Below, in pieces: positions 1 through 6,857 of a stretch of DNA of 10,873 nt. The notes under the pieces are model-generated. The model was not told the origin of the DNA. It made no database searches and saw only the letters and a list, made by a program, of their open reading frames with translations. The stretch comes from Tangfeifania sp. (GTDB lineage: Bacteria > Bacteroidota > Bacteroidia > Bacteroidales > Prolixibacteraceae): NCBI GenBank assembly GCA_018400515.1, contig JAGYMR010000076.1, positions 1-10,873 on the forward strand. Reading direction: 5' to 3'. Both the position numbers and the translations under genes were made by a program. Position 1 is the first letter of the stretch. The number at the start of each line of letters is the position of its first letter.

Positions 1-58
1 TTTTATCAGGGTGATTCTTCACCGCCAGTTTCCGGTATGCTTTCTTTATTTTCTTTTT
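1..58 (-). pseudogene. J-domain (DnaJ-like) fragment, broken at its N-terminal side and cut by the window edge
   Basis: Read on the minus strand from about 58 to 2, the frame gives KKKIKKAYRKLAVKNHPDK, which matches helix II and the HPD loop of DnaJ J-domains (family consensus: IKKAYRKLA-K-HPDK). HPD lies at 13-5. J-domains stimulate the ATPase of Hsp70/DnaK. The frame is closed by TAA at 61-59, and no ATG, GTG or TTG start lies between that stop and the J-domain core. The expected helix I (YxILGV followed by about ten residues) is not in frame. A frame one step away gives only a loose K-I match, about four residues short, across an A7 tract at 60-54. This suggests a frameshift plus a small deletion, hence a decayed gene, or an assembly error. 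The rest of the gene lies left of the window. The J-domain identity is fairly sure; the pseudogene state is inferred. Confidence 0.6.
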
Positions 59-69
59 TTAACCTGGGA

Positions 70-77
70 TATATTTT
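70..77 (+). promoter_or_regulatory. Weak candidate -7 element for the DUF5652 gene
   Basis: TATATTTT followed by GG is one base off the Bacteroidota -7 consensus TAnnTTTG and lies about 43 bases before the ATG at 121. No convincing -33 TTG was found at the expected distance; the region upstream is a T-rich tract that overlaps the J-domain remnant. Treat this as a possibility only. Confidence 0.22.
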
Positions 78-120
78 GGTTATAAAGAAAATTTTTTTTA
101 CGTTTCAAAAAATTATTGCA

Positions 121-339
121 ATGGAACAAGAAATTACCTCCATGTTACCCTGGTTGATTCCGGTAATTTTGGTTTTGACTTTATGGGATGCGGTTTGGAA
201 GCTGATCGCTTTGTGGCGATCGGCCCGTAATGATCATCTGGTCTGGTACATCTGTATTGCCATTTTTAACACCATTGGCATTTTGCCCATTATTTATATT
301 CTGATGCACCGGAAGCGAGCGGAGTCACCAGGGGAATAA
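121..339 (+). CDS. Small two-helix membrane protein, DUF5652-like
   Basis: This 72-residue protein has two hydrophobic segments, roughly residues 8-27 and 40-62, separated by a short basic loop (KLIALWRSARNDH) and ending in a basic, polar tail. The pattern W-LIP-xx-L-LWD-x-WK-xxALWRSAR followed by W-(I/L)-xx-N-xxGILPIIYI is that of the DUF5652 family. These are small integral membrane proteins of unknown function, similar to the N-terminal membrane part of phospholipase-D/nuclease-type proteins. The frame stays open upstream to position 1, with an ATG at 37. I chose the ATG at 121 because translation from 37 would add a lysine- and phenylalanine-rich stretch unlike the family and would run antisense to the J-domain fragment. 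It converges with the ABC exporter gene, with only three bases between the two stop codons. The family assignment is from memory of the motif; the role is unknown. Confidence 0.78.
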   Translation: MEQEITSMLPWLIPVILVLTLWDAVWKLIALWRSARNDHLVWYICIAIFNTIGILPIIYILMHRKRAESPGE

Positions 340-349
340 CCGTTATTCC
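333..349 (+). terminator. Convergent-gene hairpin containing both stop codons
   Basis: GGAATAA (333-339), loop CCG, TTATTCC (343-349) is a perfect 7-base inverted repeat. The TAA stop of the plus-strand gene (337-339) is in the left arm and the TAA stop of the minus-strand gene (345-343) is in the right arm. On the plus strand it is followed, after six bases, by TTTTTCTTCTC, so it could end plus-strand transcription. There is no T-run on the minus-strand side. The stem is short and AT-rich, so its efficiency is uncertain. Confidence 0.4.
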
Positions 350-2130
350 GGTCTGTTTTTCTTCTCAAACTGGTGAAGGAGCCGGGCATATTTTCCTCCA
401 TGTTTCAATAGTTCGTCATGGGTTCCCTGTTCAATGAGCGCTCCCGCTTCCAGCACCAGGATCCTGTCCGAATTTTTGATGGTACTCAGCCGGTGGGCTA
501 CCACAATGACCGTTTTCAGGGAAAATATATTCGCGATGGCCTGCTGGATGTATTGCTCTGTGAGTGAATCGACCGAACTGGTTGCTTCATCGAGAATGAT
601 CATTTCGTTGCTGCCGCAAATGGCACGGGCAAATGAGATCAGCTGGGCCTGGCCTTTTGAAAGGTTATCGCCGTTGTCCTGAACAACGAACTGGTATTTT
701 CCCGGCAACTGATCGATGAAATAACGGGCAAAAACAAAAGAAGCTGCCTGTTCCACATCGCTCCGGGTAACCGACGGGCGACCCAGGGATATGTTGAATT
801 CCACTGTATCGTTGAACATGAAAATGTCCTGTTGCATGACCGAAATGGATTCTCTGATACGGGGAACCGTTATTTCCGAAAGTTCCATGCCATTGACTTT
901 GATAGATCCCTCGTAGCCGGTATAGGTTTTTGTAAGTAACCGGATGATGGTTGATTTTCCGGATCCGGTGGCCCCGACCAGTGCCAGCCGGTCACCTTTT
1001 TTTAGTTTAAACGATACGTTTTTTAACACATAAGGGGTATCTTCCGAATAGCGGAAGGATACATTAATAAATTCAACCTCCTGTACCTGCAGGGGGGAGA
1101 TGGCCTTCTTTTCAATGGCTGTTTCAGGGGTTTCTGTTTTTTGTTCAAACAGTTCACTGATGTGCTCTAGTGCCGAGAGGGCCCGCTGAATGGTGGATAT
1201 TTGCTGTGCAAAATGCCTGACAGGGATAAATAACCGTTCCAGGGTAGTGACAAAAACGATCAATACGCCGATGGTATAACCGTGATCCCAGATTTGAACA
1301 GCTCCGTACCAGATCACCAGGGCGGTTGCCAGTGCAGTGATCCCCTCCACAACAGAATAGAGCAGTGAGTCATAAATGTTGGAACTATTTTGGGCATCGC
1401 AGTACTCTTTATTCAGCTCATTATATTTATTCAGCGTTTCATTCTCTGCCGAATAGAGCTGGATCGTTTTCATACCGTCAAGGGACTCCTGCAGATAGGC
1501 TGCAGATTTAGCCAGGCTGCTGCGGGATTTGTTGTAGGCGTGCCGGATTCTTTTTCGCAGGTAGCTGATCGCCCCGATGATCAGGGGAACCACCAGCAAA
1601 AGGACAAGTGTCAGGCGCCAGTTCAGGAAAAAGAGGTAGCCGACCAGCGCCAGGGTTTTTATGCTGTCGGCCAGTAATCCGAGGATACCGGCAGCAAATG
1701 ATTCCGAGATGGATTCCATATCGCTTGTCAGGCGGGAGAGGGTTACACCGATCGGTTTTTTATCGAAATAGCTTGCAGGGAAACGTAAAGATTTTCCGAA
1801 TAGCTTTTTCCGAAGGTCCACAATGGCCCTGTTTCCCGCTTTTGAAAAGGAGTAGCTGTAAAACCCGTCGAAAAGGATGTTGATGAGCAGTGTCAGTGCC
1901 AGCAGGGATACCTGCAGGACCAATCCCTCCACATTGCCCGGTACAATATAATTGTCCACAATGTTTTCCACCAGCCAGAGGAATGCAATTCCGGCGAAGG
2001 CAGTAACAGGAACAGAGGCAATGCTAAGGAAAAACCATTTCCGGTGGGGTTGAAAAAAGCGGCCGAACTTCCATAGAAGTTGCCAGTCTTTGCTGTTCAG
2101 TATTTTATTAATTACTCGTTTTATTGACAT
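343..2130 (-). CDS. ABC exporter half-transporter, MdlB/YheH-like, catalytic-site subunit of a heterodimer
   Basis: This 595-residue fusion has an N-terminal six-helix exporter membrane domain (about residues 30-320) and a C-terminal nucleotide-binding domain (about 350-590), the usual length for an ABCB-type half-transporter. Visible motifs are Walker A GATGSGKST at 386-394, Q-loop VMQQD at 431-435, signature LSKGQ at 490-494, Walker B IILDE ending in the catalytic Glu515, D-loop SSVD at 518-521 and H-loop His546. The signature departs from LSGGQ by G-to-K; LSxGQ followed by QLxxxARA is typical of the MdlB/YheH half of heterodimeric exporters. It follows the partner gene by 73 bases on the same strand, and the two should form one exporter in the inner membrane. 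Its intact Glu and His supply the active ATP site, facing the partner's canonical LSGGQ. The substrate cannot be read from the sequence; the adjacent glutathione-type genes suggest a thiol or conjugate, which is inference. Confidence 0.93.
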   Translation of the reverse strand: MSIKRVINKILNSKDWQLLWKFGRFFQPHRKWFFLSIASVPVTAFAGIAFLWLVENIVDNYIVPGNVEGLVLQVSLLALTLLINILFDGFYSYSFSKAGNRAIVDLRKKLFGKSLRFPASYFDKKPIGVTLSRLTSDMESISESFAAGILGLLADSIKTLALVGYLFFLNWRLTLVLLLVVPLIIGAISYLRKRIRHAYNKSRSSLAKSAAYLQESLDGMKTIQLYSAENETLNKYNELNKEYCDAQNSSNIYDSLLYSVVEGITALATALVIWYGAVQIWDHGYTIGVLIVFVTTLERLFIPVRHFAQQISTIQRALSALEHISELFEQKTETPETAIEKKAISPLQVQEVEFINVSFRYSEDTPYVLKNVSFKLKKGDRLALVGATGSGKSTIIRLLTKTYTGYEGSIKVNGMELSEITVPRIRESISVMQQDIFMFNDTVEFNISLGRPSVTRSDVEQAASFVFARYFIDQLPGKYQFVVQDNGDNLSKGQAQLISFARAICGSNEMIILDEATSSVDSLTEQYIQQAIANIFSLKTVIVVAHRLSTIKNSDRILVLEAGALIEQGTHDELLKHGGKYARLLHQFEKKNRPE

Positions 2131-2153
2131 TTTTGATCGTTTGAATGGCCTTT

Positions 2154-2182
2154 GCCGGGAGGGATTAAGAAACCCTGCCGGC
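2154..2182 (-). other. Hairpin between the two exporter subunit genes
   Basis: GCCGG (2154-2158) pairs with CCGGC (2178-2182), and GGG (2161-2163) with CCC (2173-2175), across a two-by-two internal loop and a nine-base terminal loop. It lies in the 73-base gap after the first ABC gene. No T-run follows on the minus strand, so it is not a classical terminator for this operon. It could protect the upstream message or tune the ratio of the two subunits. Confidence 0.35.
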
Positions 2183-2203
2183 CAATCTTATTTTTTGTCC
2201 CTT

Positions 2204-3973
2204 TCATTGAACGGCTTCATTGTTTGCAGGGCCCTCCTGCTGCAGTTTTAGAATGTCCCTGTAGAACCCGGATCTTTTCAGCAGTTCGGTGTGGCTTCCT
2301 TTGGCTGCCATTTTCCCCTCTTCCAGCACGATGGTGAAATCGGTTTTCTCCAGGACACTGATGCGGTTGCTGACCACCACCACACTCTTTGCCGTATGGT
2401 TGTTGATGATTTGTTCGATGAGGAACCGCTCCGTTTCGGTATCTACCGCGGAAAAGACATCGTCCAGGATCAGGAGGTCGCACGGGGTATAAAGGGCCCG
2501 TGCCAGACTGATCCGTTGTTTTTGTCCCCCCGAGAGCATAATGCCTTTTTCTCCCACCAGCGTTTTTTCCTTCAGGGGCAGCCGCGATAGTTCATCCGCG
2601 AATGCACTTTTGTAAATTACATCCTCCAAACTTTCCCTGATATAGGATTTTTCAGATCCCAGCGCAATGTTACTCTCGATTGTGTCGGAAAAGAGAAAAA
2701 CCTCCTGGGTCACTGTTTTCACTGCGGTCCGGATATCCTCCCCTCTCATGTTAGCTGCATCTTTATCGCCAAACAGGACCTGTCCCTTTTCCGGCCGCAA
2801 GTAGCCATTCAGGCAATTGATCAGCGTTGTTTTGCCGGAGCCGACTTTTCCTGTAATCCCGATGATTTGTCCTGGATTGATCGAAAAAGAGATATCCTTC
2901 AGCGCGGGTTCCTCTCCGTTATGATAGGTGAAATTCAGGTTGTTGATGTGGATTCCTTCTTTGAACAGCTGCTTTGTCTCTTTTGATGGAAGGGGAACCC
3001 TTTTGTCATCCACCCCTTTTCTGTTCATGATCGTCTGCAAACTGCTAATGCCCACAAATCCCTGTTGAAAAACGGTGAGCAGGAACCCCAGGCCCATGAT
3101 CGGCTGACTTAAAAGGGCGGTGTAGGCAATGTATTCGGTGAGCTCCCCGATGGAAAACCGGCCGTTGATCACAAACATACCGCCTGCAAAAAGTACAACG
3201 ATCTTGAGGATCTGTCCGAGATTGGACAGCAGGGGCAAAATGAACGACCGGATCCATGTGATTTTCATAGTGGTGTCGTATAATGCTGTGTTTTCCTTAT
3301 GAACCTGTTTTTGGGCATAAGAGTAGATGTTGTAGTTTTTAATTACCCGGTTTCCGGAGAGGAACGAAACAGTTTTTCCGGAAAGTTTTTGCAGGATGTT
3401 CATCCGGTAGCGGGTGTTTTTCATCATTACTGCAATCCCCATCCGCACGGCGATAAAGATAACGATTACCGGAAGGATGCAATAGAGGGTAAGCATGGGG
3501 GACATTTGCCACATTTTATACGGGGTAATGGAGAGCGAGAGCAAAACATTTCCGATTTGCAAAATGCCGAAGCCCGTGATCATGCGCACTCCGTTAATAT
3601 CATTGTTCACCCGTGAAATGATCGTCCCGGTGGAATTCTGATCATAGTAATCCTTTCCAAAAGTGCTCAGTTTCCGGAACATCTCCCCTTTGAGTTGTTT
3701 TTCGATCAGCCGGGCGGGGAAGAAGATCAGGATCCGGGAAAGGGTGCGGACCAGGATCAGTCCCACGGCCAGGCCAACGATCATCAGCACATTTTCATAG
3801 AAACCGGCTTTGATTCCAGCTGTTCCCTCTTCAATAAGGTCGATGCTTTTCCGGATATATTCCGGGATGGTTACCGAAACCCCTACCGTAAGAATCAGGA
3901 AGATAATCCCTCCGGTATACCACCACCGGTATTGATGCATGTATTTTAACAGAAACTTTAATTTTGAAAACAT
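2204..3973 (-). CDS. ABC exporter half-transporter, MdlA/YheI-like, degenerate-site subunit of a heterodimer
   Basis: This 589-residue protein has an N-terminal six-helix membrane domain (helices near residues 19-40, 60-83, 132-150, 160-182, 240-268 and 280-305) followed by a nucleotide-binding domain. Motifs are Walker A GKVGSGKTT at 375-383, Q-loop VTQE at 421-424, signature LSGGQ at 480-484 with KQRISLARAL, and Walker B LLILD ending in D504. Asp505 stands where the catalytic Glu is expected, and Asn536 (VVVVSNRIS) stands where the H-loop His is expected. Loss of these two residues marks the non-hydrolysing site of heterodimeric exporters such as TM287/288 and BmrCD. The next gene downstream has an intact Glu and His and is the obvious partner. 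The gene begins 30 bases after the gshA-like stop on the same strand, so co-transcription with the thiol genes is likely. The family is sure; the substrate is unknown. Confidence 0.93.
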   Translation of the reverse strand: MFSKLKFLLKYMHQYRWWYTGGIIFLILTVGVSVTIPEYIRKSIDLIEEGTAGIKAGFYENVLMIVGLAVGLILVRTLSRILIFFPARLIEKQLKGEMFRKLSTFGKDYYDQNSTGTIISRVNNDINGVRMITGFGILQIGNVLLSLSITPYKMWQMSPMLTLYCILPVIVIFIAVRMGIAVMMKNTRYRMNILQKLSGKTVSFLSGNRVIKNYNIYSYAQKQVHKENTALYDTTMKITWIRSFILPLLSNLGQILKIVVLFAGGMFVINGRFSIGELTEYIAYTALLSQPIMGLGFLLTVFQQGFVGISSLQTIMNRKGVDDKRVPLPSKETKQLFKEGIHINNLNFTYHNGEEPALKDISFSINPGQIIGITGKVGSGKTTLINCLNGYLRPEKGQVLFGDKDAANMRGEDIRTAVKTVTQEVFLFSDTIESNIALGSEKSYIRESLEDVIYKSAFADELSRLPLKEKTLVGEKGIMLSGGQKQRISLARALYTPCDLLILDDVFSAVDTETERFLIEQIINNHTAKSVVVVSNRISVLEKTDFTIVLEEGKMAAKGSHTELLKRSGFYRDILKLQQEGPANNEAVQ

Positions 3974-4003
3974 TCCCCTGCGTGCAATTTTTAAGATTTA
4001 CGA

Positions 4004-5383
4004 TCAGCCGGCCGGTTCATCCGGGCAATTTTGTTTTTGGATCTGTTTCCAATGGCGGATGAGTGCACTCATGTTTTTAATACGTTCATTATCATGCAAC
4101 TGAAGTAGCTTTTCTGCCTGGGTTATCCCGGTTTCAATAATTTCCTGTACAGGTTTCAGAAAACGGCTCTCACTGGCGATGCCCAAATTTTCAGCGCGCC
4201 GCCGGAGTCCCTCCTGCGCGATGCGGCAAATTTGCCGGGCGATTTTTCCGGCATGCATGCTGCCACTTGCCGCCTGCAATCCTTTTTCCGGCACCCGTGC
4301 GCGCATTTCCCGGATGGTTTGTACATCCCACGGAGCAATCAGCTCATGCACTTCCTCCCGGCTGTTGTCATCGTAGAGCAACCCCACCCACAAAGCGGGC
4401 ACAGCTGCCACATGGGCGGTACAACCGGCATCAGCGCCCCGCATTTCAATAAACTGCCGGAGCCTTAAATCCGGGAAAACGGTTGACACATGTGTCTCCC
4501 AATCCCCCATGGTGGGTTGAAACCGGTGCTTTCCCCGGAGAAAATCCCTGAAGGTCATTCCATTTGCAGGGAAATAACTCTCATCGCGCAGGATAAAATA
4601 CATGGGGACATCCAGCAGGAAGTCCACCCACTGTTCAAATCCGAACCCTTTATCAAAGATGAATGGTAAAAATCCACACCGGTCGGGATCTGTATGGTTC
4701 CATATATGTGCCCGGTAACTTAAGAAGCCGTTGGGCTTTCCGCGCGAAAATGGTGAGTGGGCAAAAATGGCGGTTATTACCGGTTGCAGTGCCTGGGCAA
4801 TGCGCATTTTTTTAATCATATCGCTTTCGCTGCCATAATCCAGGTTTACCTGAACAGATGCTGTATTGGCCATCATTTCAAGGCCAAGTTTTCCTTTAAA
4901 GGGCATGTGTCGCCTCATCCATGCATAACGCTCTTTGGGTACCCAGGGAGTATTCTCCAGGAGAGAAATGGGATCCACTCCCATCGGAAGGCGAAAGAAC
5001 CCGAGTTTTTCACACAGGCCATCCAGCCGGTCATTGTACTGTTTTGTTTCGAGGAAAGTTTCTGTAACCGTCTTCATTTTTTTGCCTGAAAACTCCAGCT
5101 GCCCGCCAGGTTCAAACGAAATGGACGCCCCATTTCTTTTTAGGCCAATGATTTTTTCTTTTTCCAGAACCGGTTGCCAGCCATCTTTCTGCATTTCATC
5201 CAGAAGGGAGCAAATCCCCGGGTTTCCCTTGTAAGGCAATCGTTTCAGGTTGCTTTTGTAGAAAAGAAATTCTTCATGTTCGGTGCCAATACGCCACTGC
5301 CCGGGCGGTTTGCAACCCTGCCCGAAGTATTCGACCAACTGCGATGGATGCGTTATCTCTTTTCTTTTTTCTGTTTCAAGCAT
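4004..5383 (-). CDS. gshA: Glutamate-cysteine ligase, plant/alphaproteobacterial type (GCS2 superfamily)
   Basis: This is predicted to make gamma-glutamylcysteine from glutamate, cysteine and ATP in the cytoplasm, the first step of glutathione synthesis. The 459-residue length and motif order fit the plant-type family: IGTEHE at 32-37, FEPGGQLEFSG at 90-100, MANTASVQVNLDY at 171-183 and IEMRGADAG at 312-320, followed by the PALWVGLLYDD segment. These include the acidic and glycine-rich elements that bind metal and ATP in the GCS fold. The class is unlike E. coli GshA and is sporadic in Bacteroidota, which suggests lateral transfer at some point (family knowledge plus inference). An ATP-grasp ligase lies upstream across a 259-base gap, and an ABC exporter follows after 30 bases. 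Start: ATG at 5383 with an in-frame, family-like N-terminus; GGAGGG lies upstream but too far (about 17 bases) to be a normal ribosome binding site. EgtA-like use in ergothioneine synthesis is a weaker alternative, as no other egt gene is seen. Confidence 0.88.
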   Translation of the reverse strand: MLETEKRKEITHPSQLVEYFGQGCKPPGQWRIGTEHEEFLFYKSNLKRLPYKGNPGICSLLDEMQKDGWQPVLEKEKIIGLKRNGASISFEPGGQLEFSGKKMKTVTETFLETKQYNDRLDGLCEKLGFFRLPMGVDPISLLENTPWVPKERYAWMRRHMPFKGKLGLEMMANTASVQVNLDYGSESDMIKKMRIAQALQPVITAIFAHSPFSRGKPNGFLSYRAHIWNHTDPDRCGFLPFIFDKGFGFEQWVDFLLDVPMYFILRDESYFPANGMTFRDFLRGKHRFQPTMGDWETHVSTVFPDLRLRQFIEMRGADAGCTAHVAAVPALWVGLLYDDNSREEVHELIAPWDVQTIREMRARVPEKGLQAASGSMHAGKIARQICRIAQEGLRRRAENLGIASESRFLKPVQEIIETGITQAEKLLQLHDNERIKNMSALIRHWKQIQKQNCPDEPAG

Positions 5384-5642
5384 CTTTAAAAATAATTACC
5401 CTCCGGAGAAAAATGGATTTTTTGAGTTTATCTCAATGGTTTATTAACCAAGATATAAGATGGTGTAATACCTGTTTATCCGGCTCCGTTTATTGTCCGG
5501 GCTTCCCCGCTGCTATGCCGGACCTGCAGACAGATTCCTTCGGAGGATGGTTCCCTTCCTGCACCCGGGAAGGGGCAAAGATATGATCTTTTCGTAGAAA
5601 AGGGGCCTTTTTTCGTTAACGAACCGCCCCCGGCAAAAGCCT
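5384..5642. other. Intergenic region rich in inverted repeats, possible leader or structured RNA
   Basis: No credible gene lies in these 259 bases. Inverted repeats are dense: TGGTT/AACCA (5437-5441, 5446-5450); GTCCGG/CCGGAC (5495-5500, 5518-5523), which competes with TCCGGC/GCCGGA (5479-5484, 5517-5522); CCCTTCC/GGAAGGG (5553-5559, 5568-5574); AAAGAT/ATCTTT (5577-5582, 5586-5591); AAAAG/CTTTT (5598-5602, 5607-5611); and the perfect palindrome TTCGTTAACGAA (5612-5623). On the minus strand this is the 5' region of the gshA-like gene and the 3' region of the ATP-grasp gene. It does not match a riboswitch class that I can recognise. No clear TAnnTTTG promoter is present for gshA; TATATCTTG, read on the minus strand at 5458-5450, is only a loose match. 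Confidence 0.45.
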
Positions 5643-6857
5643 CTATTTGGAATGCAGGATGCTGTCAAGTACAAATTTCTCCACATGGCGGTTTTTTCCA
5701 ATATAGGGAAAATCGTGCATTGACAACATGGCCGGAGCATTCAGCTCCACCACGATGTAGTTCCCGGGTGAGGGGGCAGCTCCGGGATCTTTAATGATGA
5801 TGTCAACGCCGGCAATTTGAAGGCCTGCGGATTGGGCCGCCCTGACCGCTGTTTTTTTGTAAAAATTCGGCATTTCGTCCGTTACGTCAATGCTGTCGCC
5901 GCCCGTGCTTAAGTTCGAATTTTTTCGCAGAAACATTTTTTCTCCGTCGTTTAAAACCGTATCCAATGAAAGCCCCCGGGCTTTCAAATGCCTGCGCACC
6001 TCATCGTCCATCTGAATTTTCAGCAGCGGATGCCGGTAGTCGGTTCCCCGGCCCTCATTTTTTTGATCCACCAGCTGTTGTACGTTATGCTTCCCGTCAC
6101 CGGTAACGTTCGCCGGCTCGCGGTAAGCAACCGCCCGTACCTGGTCATCCACCACCAGGAAGCGGTATTCTTTGCCGGGAAAATACTCCTCCACGATCAC
6201 TTTTTCGGCGTAACGGAAGGCGTTATCGATGGCTGCGAGGAGCTCTTCCCGGTTTTGCAGGTTGGTGCTAACGGCAATGCCATGGTCCGTATCCACCGGT
6301 TTTACTACGGCAGGCAACGGAATTTCATTTAGTAGATCCACAGGATACCCGGGCTTCAGCAGAATGCCCCTGGCATGGCGGATGCCACTTCGCTGAAGGA
6401 ATTGCCGGGTCATCCATTTGTCGTTGGATATCCAGTAGGCAATCAGGCTGTTGGCGTCCGATATGGTGCCTTCGTGAATGATGAATTCCTTGTTATGGGA
6501 TCGCACGGAAAGGAGGTTGTTATCGGGGTCAATGATCTCAAAAGGCAGTTTCCGCCGCAGGATCTCTGCAATCATGATCTGCGTGGTGGCTTCAAAATTT
6601 TCGTATCCCGGCAGCGGGGTGAATCTGTTTTTTTTGTAAAAGAATTCCCCGGCACCTGCCGGAGATCGCTTCTGGTTGGAAAAATTTTTCATTTTAACGG
6701 CATTCGATAGAATGTTAACGCATTCTGAGAAAACTTGCAATGCATCCTGTTTTGACCATCTTTCATGACGCGTTTCTTTGGGTGCATTTTTTTTTAAAAG
6801 TTCCCGGTTGTTTTCCACGTTCCCGGTGTCTGTTGCCTGAAGCAACCCGGCAATCAT
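5643..6857 (-). CDS. ATP-grasp ligase of the GshF/cyanophycin-synthetase type, probable glutathione synthetase
   Basis: The C-terminal two thirds (about residues 85-404) match the ATP-grasp module of bifunctional GshAB/GshF and of cyanophycin synthetase: KPVDTDHGIAVSTN from 186, VIVEEYFPGKEYRFLVV from 220, REPANVTGDGKH from 246, LRKNSNLSTGGDSIDVTDE from 310, GVDIII from 350, and the metal-binding VELNAP at 370-375. The N-terminal amino-acid ligase domain of GshF is absent; the neighbouring gene supplies that activity with an unrelated, plant-type enzyme. The likely reaction is ATP-dependent addition of glycine to gamma-glutamylcysteine, though another acceptor is possible. Start: ATG at 6857 overlaps the sulfatase stop as ATGA, implying coupled translation. 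The first 55 residues are low in recognisable motifs, and ATG at 6692 (Met56) would give a tighter, GshF-like start. Function is inferred from family and neighbour; the fold is sure. Confidence 0.85.
   Translation of the reverse strand: MIAGLLQATDTGNVENNRELLKKNAPKETRHERWSKQDALQVFSECVNILSNAVKMKNFSNQKRSPAGAGEFFYKKNRFTPLPGYENFEATTQIMIAEILRRKLPFEIIDPDNNLLSVRSHNKEFIIHEGTISDANSLIAYWISNDKWMTRQFLQRSGIRHARGILLKPGYPVDLLNEIPLPAVVKPVDTDHGIAVSTNLQNREELLAAIDNAFRYAEKVIVEEYFPGKEYRFLVVDDQVRAVAYREPANVTGDGKHNVQQLVDQKNEGRGTDYRHPLLKIQMDDEVRRHLKARGLSLDTVLNDGEKMFLRKNSNLSTGGDSIDVTDEMPNFYKKTAVRAAQSAGLQIAGVDIIIKDPGAAPSPGNYIVVELNAPAMLSMHDFPYIGKNRHVEKFVLDSILHSK

Noticed and set aside
37..120. Upstream ATG at 37 as start of the DUF5652 gene
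   Set aside because: It adds a low-complexity Lys/Phe-rich stretch unlike the family and lies antisense to the J-domain fragment; the ATG at 121 gives the family's usual length.
3299..3616. A 105-residue plus-strand open frame
   Set aside because: It lies wholly antisense to the MdlA-like ABC gene, whose motifs are intact; composition is that of a shadow frame.
5344..5586. An 80-residue plus-strand open frame across the inverted-repeat gap
   Set aside because: It starts inside the gshA-like gene on the other strand, has no family-like features, and its codons run through the palindromes.
5479..5591. Cobalamin or SAM riboswitch, RNase P RNA or SRP RNA
   Set aside because: Short matches (GTCCGGGC; AGGTCCGG on the other strand) recall RNase P and SRP RNA, but the conserved neighbouring blocks are missing and the length does not fit; no B12-box or SAM-I core is present.
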